A stretch of DNA of 64,000 bases, taken from the NCBI RefSeq assembly GCF_027923405.1, contig NZ_BQYI01000001.1:1900501-1964500 (forward strand). Direction: 5' to 3'. The DNA comes from Paenibacillus sp. YYML68. Lineage in GTDB: Bacteria; Bacillota; Bacilli; Paenibacillales; NBRC-103111. The notes under the pieces were generated by a model. That model was not told where the DNA came from and did no database searches. It saw only the letters and a program-made list of their open reading frames with translations. Each line of letters begins with the position of its first letter. Position 1 is the stretch's first letter. Position numbers and translations under genes: made by a program. Shown one piece after another: positions 9,175-17,736 of the stretch.

Positions 9175-10788
9175 TTGAAAAACTTTAATGAATTCGGACT
9201 TGAGCCGAAGGTGTTGCGTGCCATTACAGAGATGGGCTTTGAGGAATCGACTCCGATCCAAGAGAAGGCTATCCCCGTTGCATTGGAAGGTCGCGACCTC
9301 ATCGGTCAGGCACAAACGGGTACTGGTAAAACCGCTGCTTTCGGCATCCCGCTCATTAATAAGATCGACATTAAGGAAGAACGGATCGTTGCGCTCATCA
9401 TGTGTCCTACGCGTGAGCTTGCCATTCAGGTTGGTGAGGAGATTGAGAAGCTTGGACGCTTCAAAGGCATTCGCTCCCTGCCGATCTACGGCGGTCAAGA
9501 TATCGTGAAGCAGATTCGCGGCCTGCGTAAGAAGCCGCAAATTATTATCGGTACGCCTGGACGCTTGCTCGATCATATCAACCGTAAGACGATCAAGCTT
9601 GACGATGTACAGACCGTCATTCTCGACGAAGCGGATGAAATGCTCGACATGGGCTTCATGGACGACATTCAGTCGATCCTCAAGCTCGTTCCAGAAAATC
9701 GCCAGACGATGCTGTTCTCGGCTACGATGCCGGTTAACATTCAGAAGCTTGCTCAGCAGTTTTTAACGAACCCGGAGCATGTTTCGGTCATTCCGAAGCA
9801 GGTAAGCGCGCCGCTGATCGAGCAAGCGTATATCGAGCTTCATGAGCGTCAAAAGTTCGAGGCGCTATGCCGACTGATCGACATGGAAGCACCGGACTTG
9901 GCTATCATCTTCGGCCGCACGAAGCGCCGCGTCGATGAGCTGTCCGAGGCGCTGCAGAAGCGTGGCTATTCGGCAGAAGGCTTGCACGGCGACTTGTCCC
10001 AAAACCAGCGTGACAACGTCATGCGCAAGTTCCGCGACGGCAGCATTGATGTGCTCGTAGCGACTGACGTAGCGGCTCGCGGTCTTGACGTGTCAGGCGT
10101 GACGCACGTTATTAACTTCGACCTTCCGCAAGATCCGGAAAGCTATGTACACCGTATTGGTCGTACAGGTCGTGCAGGTAAGGAAGGCGTTGCGTACACG
10201 TTCGTTACACCGCGTGAGATCGATCACTTGCACTTCATTGAGAAAATCACGCGTCACCGCATTGCCCGCAAGCCGATGCCTAGCCTCGCGGAAGCGATCG
10301 AGGGCAAGCAGAAGCTGACAGCTGAGCGCGTGCTCGAAGTGCTTCAGAACGATGAGCACAATGAGTTTAAGGGACTTGCGATCACGCTCCTGGAGCAGCA
10401 CGACTCTGTACACTTACTTGCTGCAGCATTGAAGATGCTCACTGGCGGTGACAAGAAGGTCGTGGACATCGAGCTTACGCCAGAGGATCCGATCCGCGCG
10501 AAGAAGCGTCGTCCAGACGTCCGTTCGAGCGGTCGCAGACCATCCGGTGGTCCTTACAGCACAGCAGGCGGTGCTCGTCGCAACGACCGTGGCGGCTACG
10601 ATCGTGACCGCGGTGGAGACCGTGGCGGCTACCGTCGTGATGGACGCCGTGAAGGCGGCGGTGGTGGCGGCTACCGTGATGGAGGCAATCGCGAGTATCG
10701 CGGCGGTCGTTCGGAGCAGGGCCGTGAGAACCGCAGCAGCGGACCATCGAACAGCTCGAGCCGTTCTAACCAAGAGACGCTTGTGTAA
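9175..10788 (+). CDS. cshA: DEAD-box ATP-dependent RNA helicase
   Basis: Unwinds RNA in mRNA turnover, ribosome assembly and cold adaptation. Helicase motifs appear in order: Q motif ('[10 protein letters not shown]'), Walker A '[10 protein letters not shown]', 'PTRELAIQV', 'TPGRLLDH', 'DEADEML', 'SAT', then in the second RecA domain '[12 protein letters not shown]' and '[13 protein letters not shown]'. After residue 400 come a dimerisation-like helical stretch and a Gly/Arg-rich RGG-type tail typical of CshA rather than the shorter CshB or the DbpA group. At 537 aa the length fits. The TTG start follows AAGGAG at good spacing. Confidence 0.93.
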   Translation: MKNFNEFGLEPKVLRAITEMGFEESTPIQEKAIPVALEGRDLIGQAQTGTGKTAAFGIPLINKIDIKEERIVALIMCPTRELAIQVGEEIEKLGRFKGIRSLPIYGGQDIVKQIRGLRKKPQIIIGTPGRLLDHINRKTIKLDDVQTVILDEADEMLDMGFMDDIQSILKLVPENRQTMLFSATMPVNIQKLAQQFLTNPEHVSVIPKQVSAPLIEQAYIELHERQKFEALCRLIDMEAPDLAIIFGRTKRRVDELSEALQKRGYSAEGLHGDLSQNQRDNVMRKFRDGSIDVLVATDVAARGLDVSGVTHVINFDLPQDPESYVHRIGRTGRAGKEGVAYTFVTPREIDHLHFIEKITRHRIARKPMPSLAEAIEGKQKLTAERVLEVLQNDEHNEFKGLAITLLEQHDSVHLLAAALKMLTGGDKKVVDIELTPEDPIRAKKRRPDVRSSGRRPSGGPYSTAGGARRNDRGGYDRDRGGDRGGYRRDGRREGGGGGGYRDGGNREYRGGRSEQGRENRSSGPSNSSSRSNQETLV

Positions 10789-10800
10789 GATAGGATTGGC

Positions 10801-10841
10801 CAACAAGCAAGCCGCTTAACGCGCGCTTGCTTGTTGTTTTT
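10801..10841 (+). terminator. cshA terminator
   Basis: A 12-bp perfect stem (CAACAAGCAAGC and its complement) followed by TTTTT. Confidence 0.9.
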
Positions 10842-10872
10842 ATATGCGCTACCTAACGAGGGCAAAATACGC

Positions 10873-10878
10873 TATAAT
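10873..10878 (+). promoter_or_regulatory. -10 box of the DUF624 gene
   Basis: TATAAT 29 bp before the TTG start, directly after the cshA terminator. The matching -35 is weak. Confidence 0.45.
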
Positions 10879-10906
10879 AAAGCACATACAGAAGGAGGCG
10901 CTGAGC

Positions 10907-11704
10907 TTGGAGTTTCGAGGAATTATGGGCGGACTATACCGCATATCCGAATGGATTATGAGGCTGTCTGTCATTAATGTGCTTTGGGTTATATGTGGCA
11001 TCCCTTTCTTTCTATTAGGGCTCGCGCTGCTAAGTCCGGCTAACGTGGATATGGTGTATCAGACATTATTTCTGATGGCGGTCGTATCGCCGTTCACCTT
11101 GTTTCCGTCGACAGCTGCGATGTTTAGTGTCGCTCGGAAGTGGCTGACAGGGGAAGAGGATGTCCCGCTCATCAAGACGTTCTTCCGCGGCTATAAGGCG
11201 AACTTCGTACAAGCGATGCTGGGCGGACTCATCTATATGGTGCTGGTCGCGGTGCTCGTTGCTAATTTTCAGTTTTATGGCAATCAAGGCGGGCTGTTCG
11301 GCATTTTGCGATTCTTGGTGATGTCGATCTCGGTGCTGCTGCTGATCTCCATGTTCCACTTCTTCTCGATCTTGACGCATCTGCATATGAAGACGCTTCA
11401 GATAGTGAAGAATGCGCTCCTCATTACAATAGGAAGCCCGATTCGCTCTATCTCCATGATCGTGTTGAATGGAGCTGTCATGTATGTTAGCTTCTTCGTG
11501 TTCACGTTTCTCATTCCGTTCTTTATGGGCAGCATGGTTGCGATCGTGTCGTTCTGGCACTTCAATCTGATCTTCGGTAAGATCCAGGAGCAGCAGCAGG
11601 CGCTCGACAAGAAAGACGATGAGGAAGAGTCGGATGAGCTGTCCGAGCCAGAGGCCGCGCTGGCCGCTGAGCCTCGTAAGAACGACACACCGGACGTTAA
11701 ATAA
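10907..11704 (+). CDS. DUF624 (YesL-like) membrane protein
   Basis: A 265-residue membrane protein with about five hydrophobic segments. It opens with 'MGGLYRISEWIMRLSVINVLW', typical of DUF624 proteins, here quoted only as its start. Bacillus YesL sits in a pectin/rhamnogalacturonan locus, but DUF624 members are found widely and their function is not settled. The TTG at 10907 is chosen because GAAGGAGG ends 8 bp before it; a frame open from 10844 overlaps the promoter and has no ribosome site. The C-terminus is a charged acidic tail of about 35 residues. It is a single-gene unit. Confidence 0.8.
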   Translation: MEFRGIMGGLYRISEWIMRLSVINVLWVICGIPFFLLGLALLSPANVDMVYQTLFLMAVVSPFTLFPSTAAMFSVARKWLTGEEDVPLIKTFFRGYKANFVQAMLGGLIYMVLVAVLVANFQFYGNQGGLFGILRFLVMSISVLLLISMFHFFSILTHLHMKTLQIVKNALLITIGSPIRSISMIVLNGAVMYVSFFVFTFLIPFFMGSMVAIVSFWHFNLIFGKIQEQQQALDKKDDEEESDELSEPEAALAAEPRKNDTPDVK

Positions 11705-11753
11705 GACTCTCTACATTTGTCACAAGTTCCATCAATGGACATGGGGCTCAAGG

Positions 11754-11782
11754 TTTACTTTCAAGCTGTCGTCGACTATAAT
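11754..11782 (+). promoter_or_regulatory. 6S RNA promoter
   Basis: TTTACT, a 17-bp spacer and TATAAT place the transcription start near 11790, where the folded RNA begins. Confidence 0.75.
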
Positions 11783-11789
11783 GTAAGTA

Positions 11790-11975
11790 CAACAAGATCC
11801 TGCGATGTTCGTTTCGGTTTAAAGTTGTTTTGAACCAATGACTGTTTCACGGGAGACCTACATCGAATCGTTGCTGACATGCCCTCGAAAAGGGACTTCA
11901 AAACCGATTCTGCGGACACCCACCTGCGAGAGCGGGTTTGAAACACTAAACCGGACGGCATATGCGGGTTTTTTG
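11790..11975 (+). ncRNA. ssrS: 6S RNA
   Basis: A transcript of about 186 bases between its own promoter and a T-run. The 5' part 'CCTGCGATGTTCG' and 3' part 'CGGCATATGCGGG' carry the GAUGUUCG and CGGCAU elements seen at the two ends of known 6S RNAs. The ends pair: AACAA with TTGTT, CCTGC with GCGGG, CGGTTT with AAACCG. GTTTTGAA and TTCAAAAC pair further in, and a small CCC/GGG hairpin caps the middle. This gives the long closing stem and open central bubble by which 6S RNA binds sigma-A RNA polymerase. The gene upstream of transaldolase is only 42 bp away, so readthrough may reach tal. Confidence 0.85.
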
Positions 11976-12016
11976 TTATGCTCGTTATTACCGATACATA
12001 GGAAGGGATGTAGGAA

Positions 12017-12673
12017 ATGAAGCTGTTTATTGACACAGCCAACGTAGAAGAGATCCGTAAAGCGCACGAGCTGGGCGTTATCGCAGGTGTAACGACGAAC
12101 CCTTCGCTGATCGCCAAGGAAGGCCGTGATTTCTTCGAAACGGTGAAGGAAATCTCGGCGATTGTCGGCAACATGCCGATTAGCGCTGAAGTGATCAGTC
12201 TTAAGGCTGATGAGATGGTGGAGCAAGGTAAGAAGCTGGCATCGCTAGGCGACGGTATCGTTGTGAAGGTGCCGATGACTGAGGACGGCCTGAAGGCGAC
12301 GAGCCAGTTTGCGAAGCTGGGCATCAAGACGAACGTTACGTTGATCTTCAGCTCCACACAGGCATTGCTGGCGGCACGTGCAGGCGCTACTTATGTATCT
12401 CCGTTCGTAGGTCGTCTGGATGATATTAATCAGATCGGAATGAACATGATTAAGGAAGTTAGCGAAATTTTCACCATTCATGACATCCAATCCGAAATTA
12501 TTACCGCAAGCGTGCGCACGACGACTCACGTCATTGAGGCAGCTCTGCAGGGCGCGCATATCGCGACTGTCCCTTATAAGGTTATTCAGCAAATGGCTCG
12601 CCATCCGCTCACGGATGCAGGGATCGAGCGTTTCCTGAAAGATTGGGAAGGCGCGAATCAATCGGTATTTTAG
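12017..12673 (+). CDS. tal: transaldolase (TalC/fructose-6-phosphate aldolase family)
   Basis: Short-form transaldolase of 218 residues in the pentose phosphate pathway, transferring dihydroxyacetone units. It starts '[13 protein letters not shown]', and the Schiff-base lysine is K84 in '[12 protein letters not shown]'. '[13 protein letters not shown]' and '[12 protein letters not shown]' are further family marks. Short forms can be transaldolases or fructose-6-phosphate aldolases; Bacillales members are annotated as transaldolase, which I follow. It lies directly downstream of the 6S RNA gene and ends before a hairpin. Confidence 0.93.
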   Translation: MKLFIDTANVEEIRKAHELGVIAGVTTNPSLIAKEGRDFFETVKEISAIVGNMPISAEVISLKADEMVEQGKKLASLGDGIVVKVPMTEDGLKATSQFAKLGIKTNVTLIFSSTQALLAARAGATYVSPFVGRLDDINQIGMNMIKEVSEIFTIHDIQSEIITASVRTTTHVIEAALQGAHIATVPYKVIQQMARHPLTDAGIERFLKDWEGANQSVF

Positions 12674-12715
12674 AACGAATTGATTAAATAAATTTAAACG
12701 TTTCAAATATATCTC

Positions 12716-12750
12716 AGCCGTCCTTTCTTTTGAATAGGGCGGCTTTACTT
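12716..12750 (+). terminator. tal terminator
   Basis: AGCCGTCC and GGGCGGCT pair over 8 bp (one T-G) around a 13-base loop, followed by a T-rich stretch. Confidence 0.7.
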
Positions 12751-12875
12751 ATGCTATTGGCTATAATAAATTGAGTCGTCGACGGAATTCCCTCTTTCTC
12801 TTCCATCTAATCAATGGTATGATAAAGAATAGTGTGAACGCATATAGATAAGCACTTCTTATAGGAGGGAATGCC

Positions 12876-13265
12876 TTGCTTAAGCGCGCCTTGGTCGGTC
12901 TTATTCGCAGCCATGAAGCTACAGGGGATAAAGCAAAGGATCCGCAGCTGAAGACACGTTATTATAAGCTTTCAAAAGAGCAAGCGATGGATGAAGTGGT
13001 CAATATGATCAAAAAATTAAGCGGCTACAAGCTGCTTCATGAGGTTCGCAGTGTCGGGGAAATTGTTCTGGAGAAGCGCACGATTACGGGTCGTACTCAA
13101 GATATTACGATAACGCTGTTTGGCATTAATCCGGTGAAAACAGCGATCGATATATACTCTGCATCGCGAGGCTCGCTTGGAGATCTTGGATCCAATTATC
13201 GGACTATTCTGGATCTTATAAAGCATATCGATAAGCGACTTTCAGCTTATCGCATGCATGAATAG
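12876..13265 (+). CDS. DUF1499-like cytosolic protein
   Basis: A 129-residue protein without signal or membrane segment. The C-terminal half 'IDIYSASRGSLGDLGSNYR' has the SaSR..DlG.N.. pattern that defines DUF1499, with the preceding strands 'GEIVLEKRTITGR' and 'DITITLFG'. The family assignment is my inference from this pattern and the function is unknown. The TTG start lies 7 bp after AGGAGG; an ATG at 12871 is out of frame. It is a single-gene unit facing tpx. Confidence 0.65.
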   Translation: MLKRALVGLIRSHEATGDKAKDPQLKTRYYKLSKEQAMDEVVNMIKKLSGYKLLHEVRSVGEIVLEKRTITGRTQDITITLFGINPVKTAIDIYSASRGSLGDLGSNYRTILDLIKHIDKRLSAYRMHE

Positions 13266-13275
13266 CTGCGTTCAA

Positions 13276-13320
13276 CAAATAAAACCAGCGTCGATTTACG
13301 AGCGCTGGTTTTATTGTTTT
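13276..13320. terminator. bidirectional terminator between DUF1499 gene and tpx
   Basis: AAAACCAGCG and CGCTGGTTTT form a 10-bp stem with ATTGTTTT after it on the plus strand and ATTTGTTG on the minus strand. Confidence 0.85.
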
Positions 13321-13328
13321 CTGCTTAA

Positions 13329-13832
13329 TTAGACAAGCTTCTTCGCAGCTTCGATAGCCGCTTCGTAGTTCGGGTGCTCGGTCATCTCGCCGAGGTACTC
13401 AACGTATTGGATCGTGTCATTCGCATCGATGACGAAGATCGAACGCATCAAGAGGTGAAGCTCTTCGATCAGTACGCCATAAGCTTTGCCGAAGGAATGC
13501 TGCTTGTAGTCCGACAATGTTACAACCTTGTCGATGCCTGCAGCGCCGCACCAGCGGGATTGAGCGAAAGGCAGGTCCACGCTGATCGTCAATACTGCGA
13601 CGTTGTCGCCGAGGTTAGCTGCCTCTTCGTTGAAGCGACGAGTTTGTGCGTCACAAACACCTGTATCCAAGGAAGGCACAACGCTGATGAGTTTTACTTT
13701 GCCTGCGAAATCGGACAGGGATGCAGTTTCGAGCAAGTTTTTGTTAACCGTGAAGTCTGGAGCTTTGTCACCCGCTTGAAGAGTAGGACCGACTAATGTG
13801 ATCGGATTGCCTTTCAGTGTAGCTTGTGCCAT
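13329..13832 (-). CDS. tpx: thiol peroxidase
   Basis: Atypical 2-Cys peroxiredoxin that reduces hydroperoxides using thioredoxin. The peroxidatic Cys is C60 in '[14 protein letters not shown]' and the resolving Cys is C95 in 'SRWCGAAGI', the Tpx arrangement. The length (167 aa) is exact for the family. The start is the ATG giving '[13 protein letters not shown]', as in other Tpx proteins; the frame extending upstream runs through its AAGGAGG ribosome site. A good promoter lies about 60 bp upstream. This is the second peroxidase in the window. Confidence 0.95.
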   Translation of the reverse strand: MAQATLKGNPITLVGPTLQAGDKAPDFTVNKNLLETASLSDFAGKVKLISVVPSLDTGVCDAQTRRFNEEAANLGDNVAVLTISVDLPFAQSRWCGAAGIDKVVTLSDYKQHSFGKAYGVLIEELHLLMRSIFVIDANDTIQYVEYLGEMTEHPNYEAAIEAAKKLV

Positions 13833-13891
13833 GTGTACATGGGCCTCCTTCAATTTTTACAAATGAAATGATTGGTATTTACCCGTTTCTT

Positions 13892-13921
13892 ATTATAAAC
13901 TTTTAGAGGAGAGCTTGTCCA
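13892..13921 (-). promoter_or_regulatory. tpx promoter
   Basis: On the minus strand TGGACA (13916-13921), an 18-bp spacer and TATAAT (13892-13897). Confidence 0.65.
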
Positions 13922-13959
13922 ATTGAAGGCTGATGTTCATACAGGGGGAATAAACAGAC

Positions 13960-14865
13960 GTGGAATTTAGGCAACTGCAATATTTCGTTAAGGTGGCGCG
14001 TAAGCAGCATGTGACACAGGCGGCGGAGGAGCTTCATGTCGCACAGTCGGCTGTAAGCCGCCAAATTCATCAGCTAGAGGAAGAGCTCGGTGTGCAGCTG
14101 TTCGTGCAGAAGGGGCGTAATTTGCAGCTTACGTCTGTAGGGAAGCTTTTTCTTAGCAGGGTCGAGACGATATTGACCGATCTGGAGCGTGCGGTGAGCG
14201 AGGTGCACGAATTTATTGATCCCGAGCAGGGTGAGATTCGGATCGGTTTCCCCCACAGCCTAGGAATTTACTTACTTCCAACCGTCGTCGCTCGCTTTCG
14301 TGAAACGCACCCGCGTGTTAAGTTCAAGCTCAGACAGGGCACGTACAATAGCTTAATCCGGGATGTGATGAAGGGGGAGATCGATCTCTCCTTCATCTCT
14401 CCGTTCCCCGATAAGCATAGTCATGTTACCGGCGACCTGCTGCTGCAGGAGGAGCTGTATGCCATCGTTCCTCAAGAGCATGCTTTATCGAGATTTGAGG
14501 AAATACGTCTTGAGCAGCTGCGTGACGATTCGTTCGTCATGTTCAGCGAGGAGTATTCATTGCGCTCCATCGTGCTGGAGGCTTGTCAGCTCGCAGGCTT
14601 CACCCCTCACATTGGCTTCGAGGGCGAGGAGACCGATACGATCCGTGGACTCGTCGCAGCCGGTATGGGGGTGAGCTTGCTGCCAGAGATGGCTCTGACA
14701 GAGATCAGCCAGCTGCAGCCGGCCAAGGTTCGTGTAATTGAGCCTAGAGTGACACGCAGTGTCGGGTTAATCCAGCGGACAGGAGAGAAGCTCCCGCTCG
14801 TAGCAGAGGGCTTCCGCAAATATTTGCTCGACTTCTTCGCGGACCAGGGTAAGCTGAATGAGTAG
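13960..14865 (+). CDS. LysR-type regulator, GltC-like
   Basis: A 301-residue LysR family regulator. The winged helix-turn-helix is at residues 1-60 ('QLQYFVKVARKQHVTQAAEE', 'AQSAVSRQIHQLEEELG'), followed by a substrate-binding-like domain with 'GLVAAGMGVSLLPE'. Overall resemblance to Bacillus GltC, the activator of glutamate synthase, is close from end to end, but no gltAB is in the window. The real target is therefore unknown. The GTG start follows GGGGG. It is divergent from tpx with about 130 bp between them; LysR regulators often act on the divergent neighbour. Confidence 0.85.
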   Translation: MEFRQLQYFVKVARKQHVTQAAEELHVAQSAVSRQIHQLEEELGVQLFVQKGRNLQLTSVGKLFLSRVETILTDLERAVSEVHEFIDPEQGEIRIGFPHSLGIYLLPTVVARFRETHPRVKFKLRQGTYNSLIRDVMKGEIDLSFISPFPDKHSHVTGDLLLQEELYAIVPQEHALSRFEEIRLEQLRDDSFVMFSEEYSLRSIVLEACQLAGFTPHIGFEGEETDTIRGLVAAGMGVSLLPEMALTEISQLQPAKVRVIEPRVTRSVGLIQRTGEKLPLVAEGFRKYLLDFFADQGKLNE

Positions 14866-14891
14866 AGTTGAACGAGTGTTATAGGTATATA

Positions 14892-14945
14892 AAAGCCGCC
14901 CGGGTCTGCAGCAGCTGCAAGACTTCGGTCGGCTTTCGTCTTTAA
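14892..14945. terminator. terminator between the LysR gene and the YugP-like gene
   Basis: AAAGCCG pairs with CGGCTTT, with GTCT/AGAC and GCAGC/GCTGC continuing the stem, then CGTCTTT. Confidence 0.7.
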
Positions 14946-14959
14946 TATTGGTTTTAAGC

Positions 14960-15640
14960 TTAATCGTCGCTGCGGTTGAAGATCCAAATGTACTCAAGCA
15001 ACTGCAGCACCGAGATTAATGCCGCTGATACGTAAGTTAATGCTGCGGCATTCAGCACCTTCGATACGCCCTGCTCCTCATGGTTCCGGATGAAGCCGGA
15101 GGAGACCATCAGCTCGCGTGCTCGGGACGATGCATTGAATTCGACAGGGAGCGTGATCAGCTGGAACGCTACCGCAGCGCTGAATAGAATGATGCCGAGC
15201 AGCAGCAAGCCGGACAGCTTGAAGAAAAATCCGCCAAGCAGCAAGAACGGCGCGATGCCTGACGAGAAGTTGACGATCGGGAAGATCTTGTGGCGAGCGA
15301 CAAGCATCGGGTAGCTAACCTTGTGCTGGATCGCGTGTCCGACCTCGTGAGCAGCAACCGATACAGCGGAGATGGAACGCTCGTAATAGACTGGCTCGGA
15401 CAATCTTACAGTTCTGGCCATCGGATCGTAATGGTCGGTGAGCGAGCCGCGTACCGGCTCAACAGGTACATCATACAGTCCGTTGTCGTCCAATATACGT
15501 CTAGCAACCTCATAACCGGTCAGACCGGATTCGACAGGCACGTCTGAAAACTTATTGAAGGTTCCTTTAACACGGAAGCTAGCCCATACACTTAATCCGA
15601 ACGCCAACAAAATAAGTATGGTCCAAGGTGTGAACAACAT
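14960..15640 (-). CDS. yugP: zinc metallopeptidase, YugP family
   Basis: A 226-residue membrane-bound peptidase-like protein. 'SVAAHEVGHAIQHK' gives the HEVGH zinc motif, flanked by hydrophobic segments near residues 3-20, 130-175 and 205-220. 'LTDHYDPMARTVRLSEPVYY' and 'LPVEFNASSRARE' are hallmarks of the family (PF04298). The role is not established. A GTG four codons upstream sits on the GGAG, so I chose the ATG at 15640. It is followed on the same strand by nothing until the LysR terminator. A MerR-type regulator gene lies just upstream on the same strand. Confidence 0.9.
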   Translation of the reverse strand: MLFTPWTILILLAFGLSVWASFRVKGTFNKFSDVPVESGLTGYEVARRILDDNGLYDVPVEPVRGSLTDHYDPMARTVRLSEPVYYERSISAVSVAAHEVGHAIQHKVSYPMLVARHKIFPIVNFSSGIAPFLLLGGFFFKLSGLLLLGIILFSAAVAFQLITLPVEFNASSRARELMVSSGFIRNHEEQGVSKVLNAAALTYVSAALISVLQLLEYIWIFNRSDD

Positions 15641-15689
15641 CTTTACATGCACGCTCCATTCTGGTCATAATCATAATAAGGCTGTTATC

Positions 15690-16129
15690 TTAGGAGAGAG
15701 GACCTTTGCCCATCAGCAAGAGCAACGCTTCGATACAAGCAGCGGCTGAAGGTGTCAGCTTCTGGTGAAGGTTCTTCAGCTGCGTAGGCTTAAGACGCTC
15801 CGCGAGCGATTCGACTTCCTTGGCTTCCTTCTCCAGCTGCTGCAGCAGAAGCTGCAAGGATGTAAGTTTATGTGTCACCAGATCATCCCGACTTACTTTG
15901 CTCCACTGCATCAGGCTTTCCTTGATTTCCTCTAAGGTATACTTCTCTCTCTTCATCGTCTCAATACGTTTCAGCCGACTCAAGGTTTCATCACTGTATA
16001 ATCGGTAATTTTTATCCGAGCGTGCTTCGGGCTCCAGCAGTCCGAGCTTCGTGTAATAGTCAATGGTGCGCGGACTTACTTGTGACATGCGGGCAAGCTC
16101 GCCGATCCGATATAGCTTTATATCCCCAT
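15690..16129 (-). CDS. MerR family regulator with a probable frameshift at its start
   Basis: MerR-type DNA-binding protein: 'YRIGELARMSQVSPRTIDYYTKLGLL' (in part) is the winged helix, followed by 'KNYRLYSDETLSRLKRIE' and a coiled-coil. The open frame with the full helix has no usable start: the first in-frame ATG (16088) cuts off the first ten HTH residues. A well-placed ATG at 16129, 8 bp after GGAGG, is out of frame by one base across a GGGG run and would stop after three codons. One extra G would restore a complete protein. It may be a sequencing error, a recent mutation or phase variation. It lies 50 bp upstream of the YugP gene. Confidence 0.7.
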
Positions 16130-16206
16130 CTAATCTCCCTCCTTCTTCATCTTAATGATACCTATTCCAAACCATACAGTCAAACGTTGTGCTTTTATAA
16201 GAAATT

Positions 16207-16223
16207 TGTGAAGATGTATTGCA
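16207..16223. promoter_or_regulatory. weaker GlnR/TnrA-type box over the amt -35
   Basis: TGTGAAGATGTATTGCA fits TGTNA-N7-TNACA with one mismatch (G for A in the right half). It overlaps the -35 of the amt promoter. Confidence 0.45.
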
Positions 16224-16247
16224 AAGTATATAGAACGTCCCTATAAT
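16219..16247 (+). promoter_or_regulatory. amt promoter
   Basis: TTGCAA, exactly 17 bp, TATAAT. The expected start near 16254 lies between the two GlnR-type boxes, and upstream of the chosen GTG start. Confidence 0.8.
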
Positions 16248-16268
16248 GGCATTAATAGTATCATCTTA

Positions 16269-16285
16269 TGTTATAAAAAATAACA
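16269..16285. promoter_or_regulatory. GlnR/TnrA operator in the amt leader
   Basis: TGTTATAAAAAATAACA matches TGTNA-N7-TNACA at every fixed position and is a perfect palindrome apart from its centre. It lies about 15-30 bp downstream of the predicted start, where binding would block transcription. In Paenibacillus polymyxa GlnR is known to use an upstream and a downstream site at nif to activate and repress. Confidence 0.75.
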
Positions 16286-16305
16286 CAAGCAAGGAAGTGG
16301 TCGAT

Positions 16306-17688
16306 GTGTTGAAGAAGTTGTTGAGCTCGCTGGGGTTGTTCACACTGCTCGTACCTGCTGGGATGGCGCTAGCGGCCGAAGAGAAGACGGCTGCTGAGCT
16401 AGCAGCAGCTATTGATTCGGTGTGGGTGATGCTCGCGGCGATTCTCGTGATCTTCATGCAGGCAGGCTTCGCGCTGCTGGAAGCAGGCTCCACCCGTATG
16501 AAGAATGCCGGGCACGTAGCAGGCAAAACGATTCTTACGTTCGGCATATGCGCGATCGCGTTCTGGGCTGTCGGCTTCGGTCTTGCGTTCGGAGACGGTA
16601 ACAGCTTCATCGGAACAGGGGGATTCTTCCTCGACGGTACGGCTGAGCAGGTGAAGGATAGCATCAGTCTATTCGCTGAATCTTCCATTCCGATCGGCAT
16701 TCTGTTCTTGTTCCAGCTGGCGTTCGCTGGCGTATCACTTGCGATTGCATGGGGCGGCTTCGCGGAGCGCGGTAAGCTGGCGGTCTACTTCATCTTCGGT
16801 ATTCTATTCACAGTGGTGATCTACCCAATCGTCGCTCACTGGGTATGGGGAGGCGGCTGGCTCGGAGCGATCGGCATGCAGGACTTTGCGGGCTCAACGG
16901 TCGTTCACTTGCAGGGCGCTACTGCTGCGCTTGTAGCCACTATATTATTGAAGCCTCGTATCGGCAAATTCAATAAGGATAAGACGCCTAATCTTATTCC
17001 TGGTCATAATCAGGTACTCTCCGTGCTAGGCGTCATCATCCTGTGGGTTGGTTGGTTCGGCTTCAATGCCGGCTCGACACTGAGTGCAACAGGCGACGGC
17101 TTCTTCGGCTATGTTGCGCTGACGACGAACCTGGCCGCTGCAGCGGGTGCAGTAGCAGCACTGCTCGTGTCGTGGATCTACTTCGGAAAGGCGGACATTC
17201 CAAGTATGCTGAACGGCGTATTGGCCGCGCTCGTTGCGATTACGGCGGCTTGTGCATTCGTTACACCTCGGGATGCGGTTATAATAGGTGCGATTTCTGG
17301 CGTGCTTACGTTCTTCACAGCTCAATGGTTCGAGCGGGCAGGCATCGACGATCCGGTCTATGCGTTCTCGGTGCATGGTATCGCTGGGGTGTGGGGAACG
17401 CTCTCTACAGGTCTATTCGCAACACCGGAGCTGGCTGAGAAGGTTGGAGTCGGCAAGGCTGGTCTCCTGTATGGCGGCGGCTTCGAGCAGCTAGGCGTTC
17501 AGGCGCTTGGTGTAATCGGTGCGTTCTTGTTCGTACTCGTCCTGTCGTTCATCATCCTATATCTCATCAAGGTAACGATCGGTCTGCGTGTTACGGAGGA
17601 AGAGGAGATTATCGGTCTGGATCTATCGGAGCATGGTACGTATGGATATCCGGAGGAAATGAAGAGAACCGGTCACTCGTCGATATAA
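16306..17688 (+). CDS. amt: ammonium transporter
   Basis: Amt/Rh-family channel for ammonium uptake, 460 aa. A hydrophobic N-terminus ('LLSSLGLFTLLVPAGMALA') resembles the cleaved signal of AmtB, then eleven membrane helices follow. The pore histidines lie in 'STVVHLQGATAAL' and 'VYAFSVHGIAGVWGT', and 'IFMQAGFALLEAGSTRMKN' is the family signature. The frame is open from 16246 but that overlaps the -10. The GTG at 16306 sits 8 bp after GGAAG, so I use it. There is no glnB (PII) partner downstream; a GlnD-like protein follows 48 bp later. Confidence 0.93.
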   Translation: MLKKLLSSLGLFTLLVPAGMALAAEEKTAAELAAAIDSVWVMLAAILVIFMQAGFALLEAGSTRMKNAGHVAGKTILTFGICAIAFWAVGFGLAFGDGNSFIGTGGFFLDGTAEQVKDSISLFAESSIPIGILFLFQLAFAGVSLAIAWGGFAERGKLAVYFIFGILFTVVIYPIVAHWVWGGGWLGAIGMQDFAGSTVVHLQGATAALVATILLKPRIGKFNKDKTPNLIPGHNQVLSVLGVIILWVGWFGFNAGSTLSATGDGFFGYVALTTNLAAAAGAVAALLVSWIYFGKADIPSMLNGVLAALVAITAACAFVTPRDAVIIGAISGVLTFFTAQWFERAGIDDPVYAFSVHGIAGVWGTLSTGLFATPELAEKVGVGKAGLLYGGGFEQLGVQALGVIGAFLFVLVLSFIILYLIKVTIGLRVTEEEEIIGLDLSEHGTYGYPEEMKRTGHSSI

Positions 17689-17736
17689 GGCAGTGTTACT
17701 TGCAACGAACATGCTTCTAGAGAAAGGAGCGGGCCC

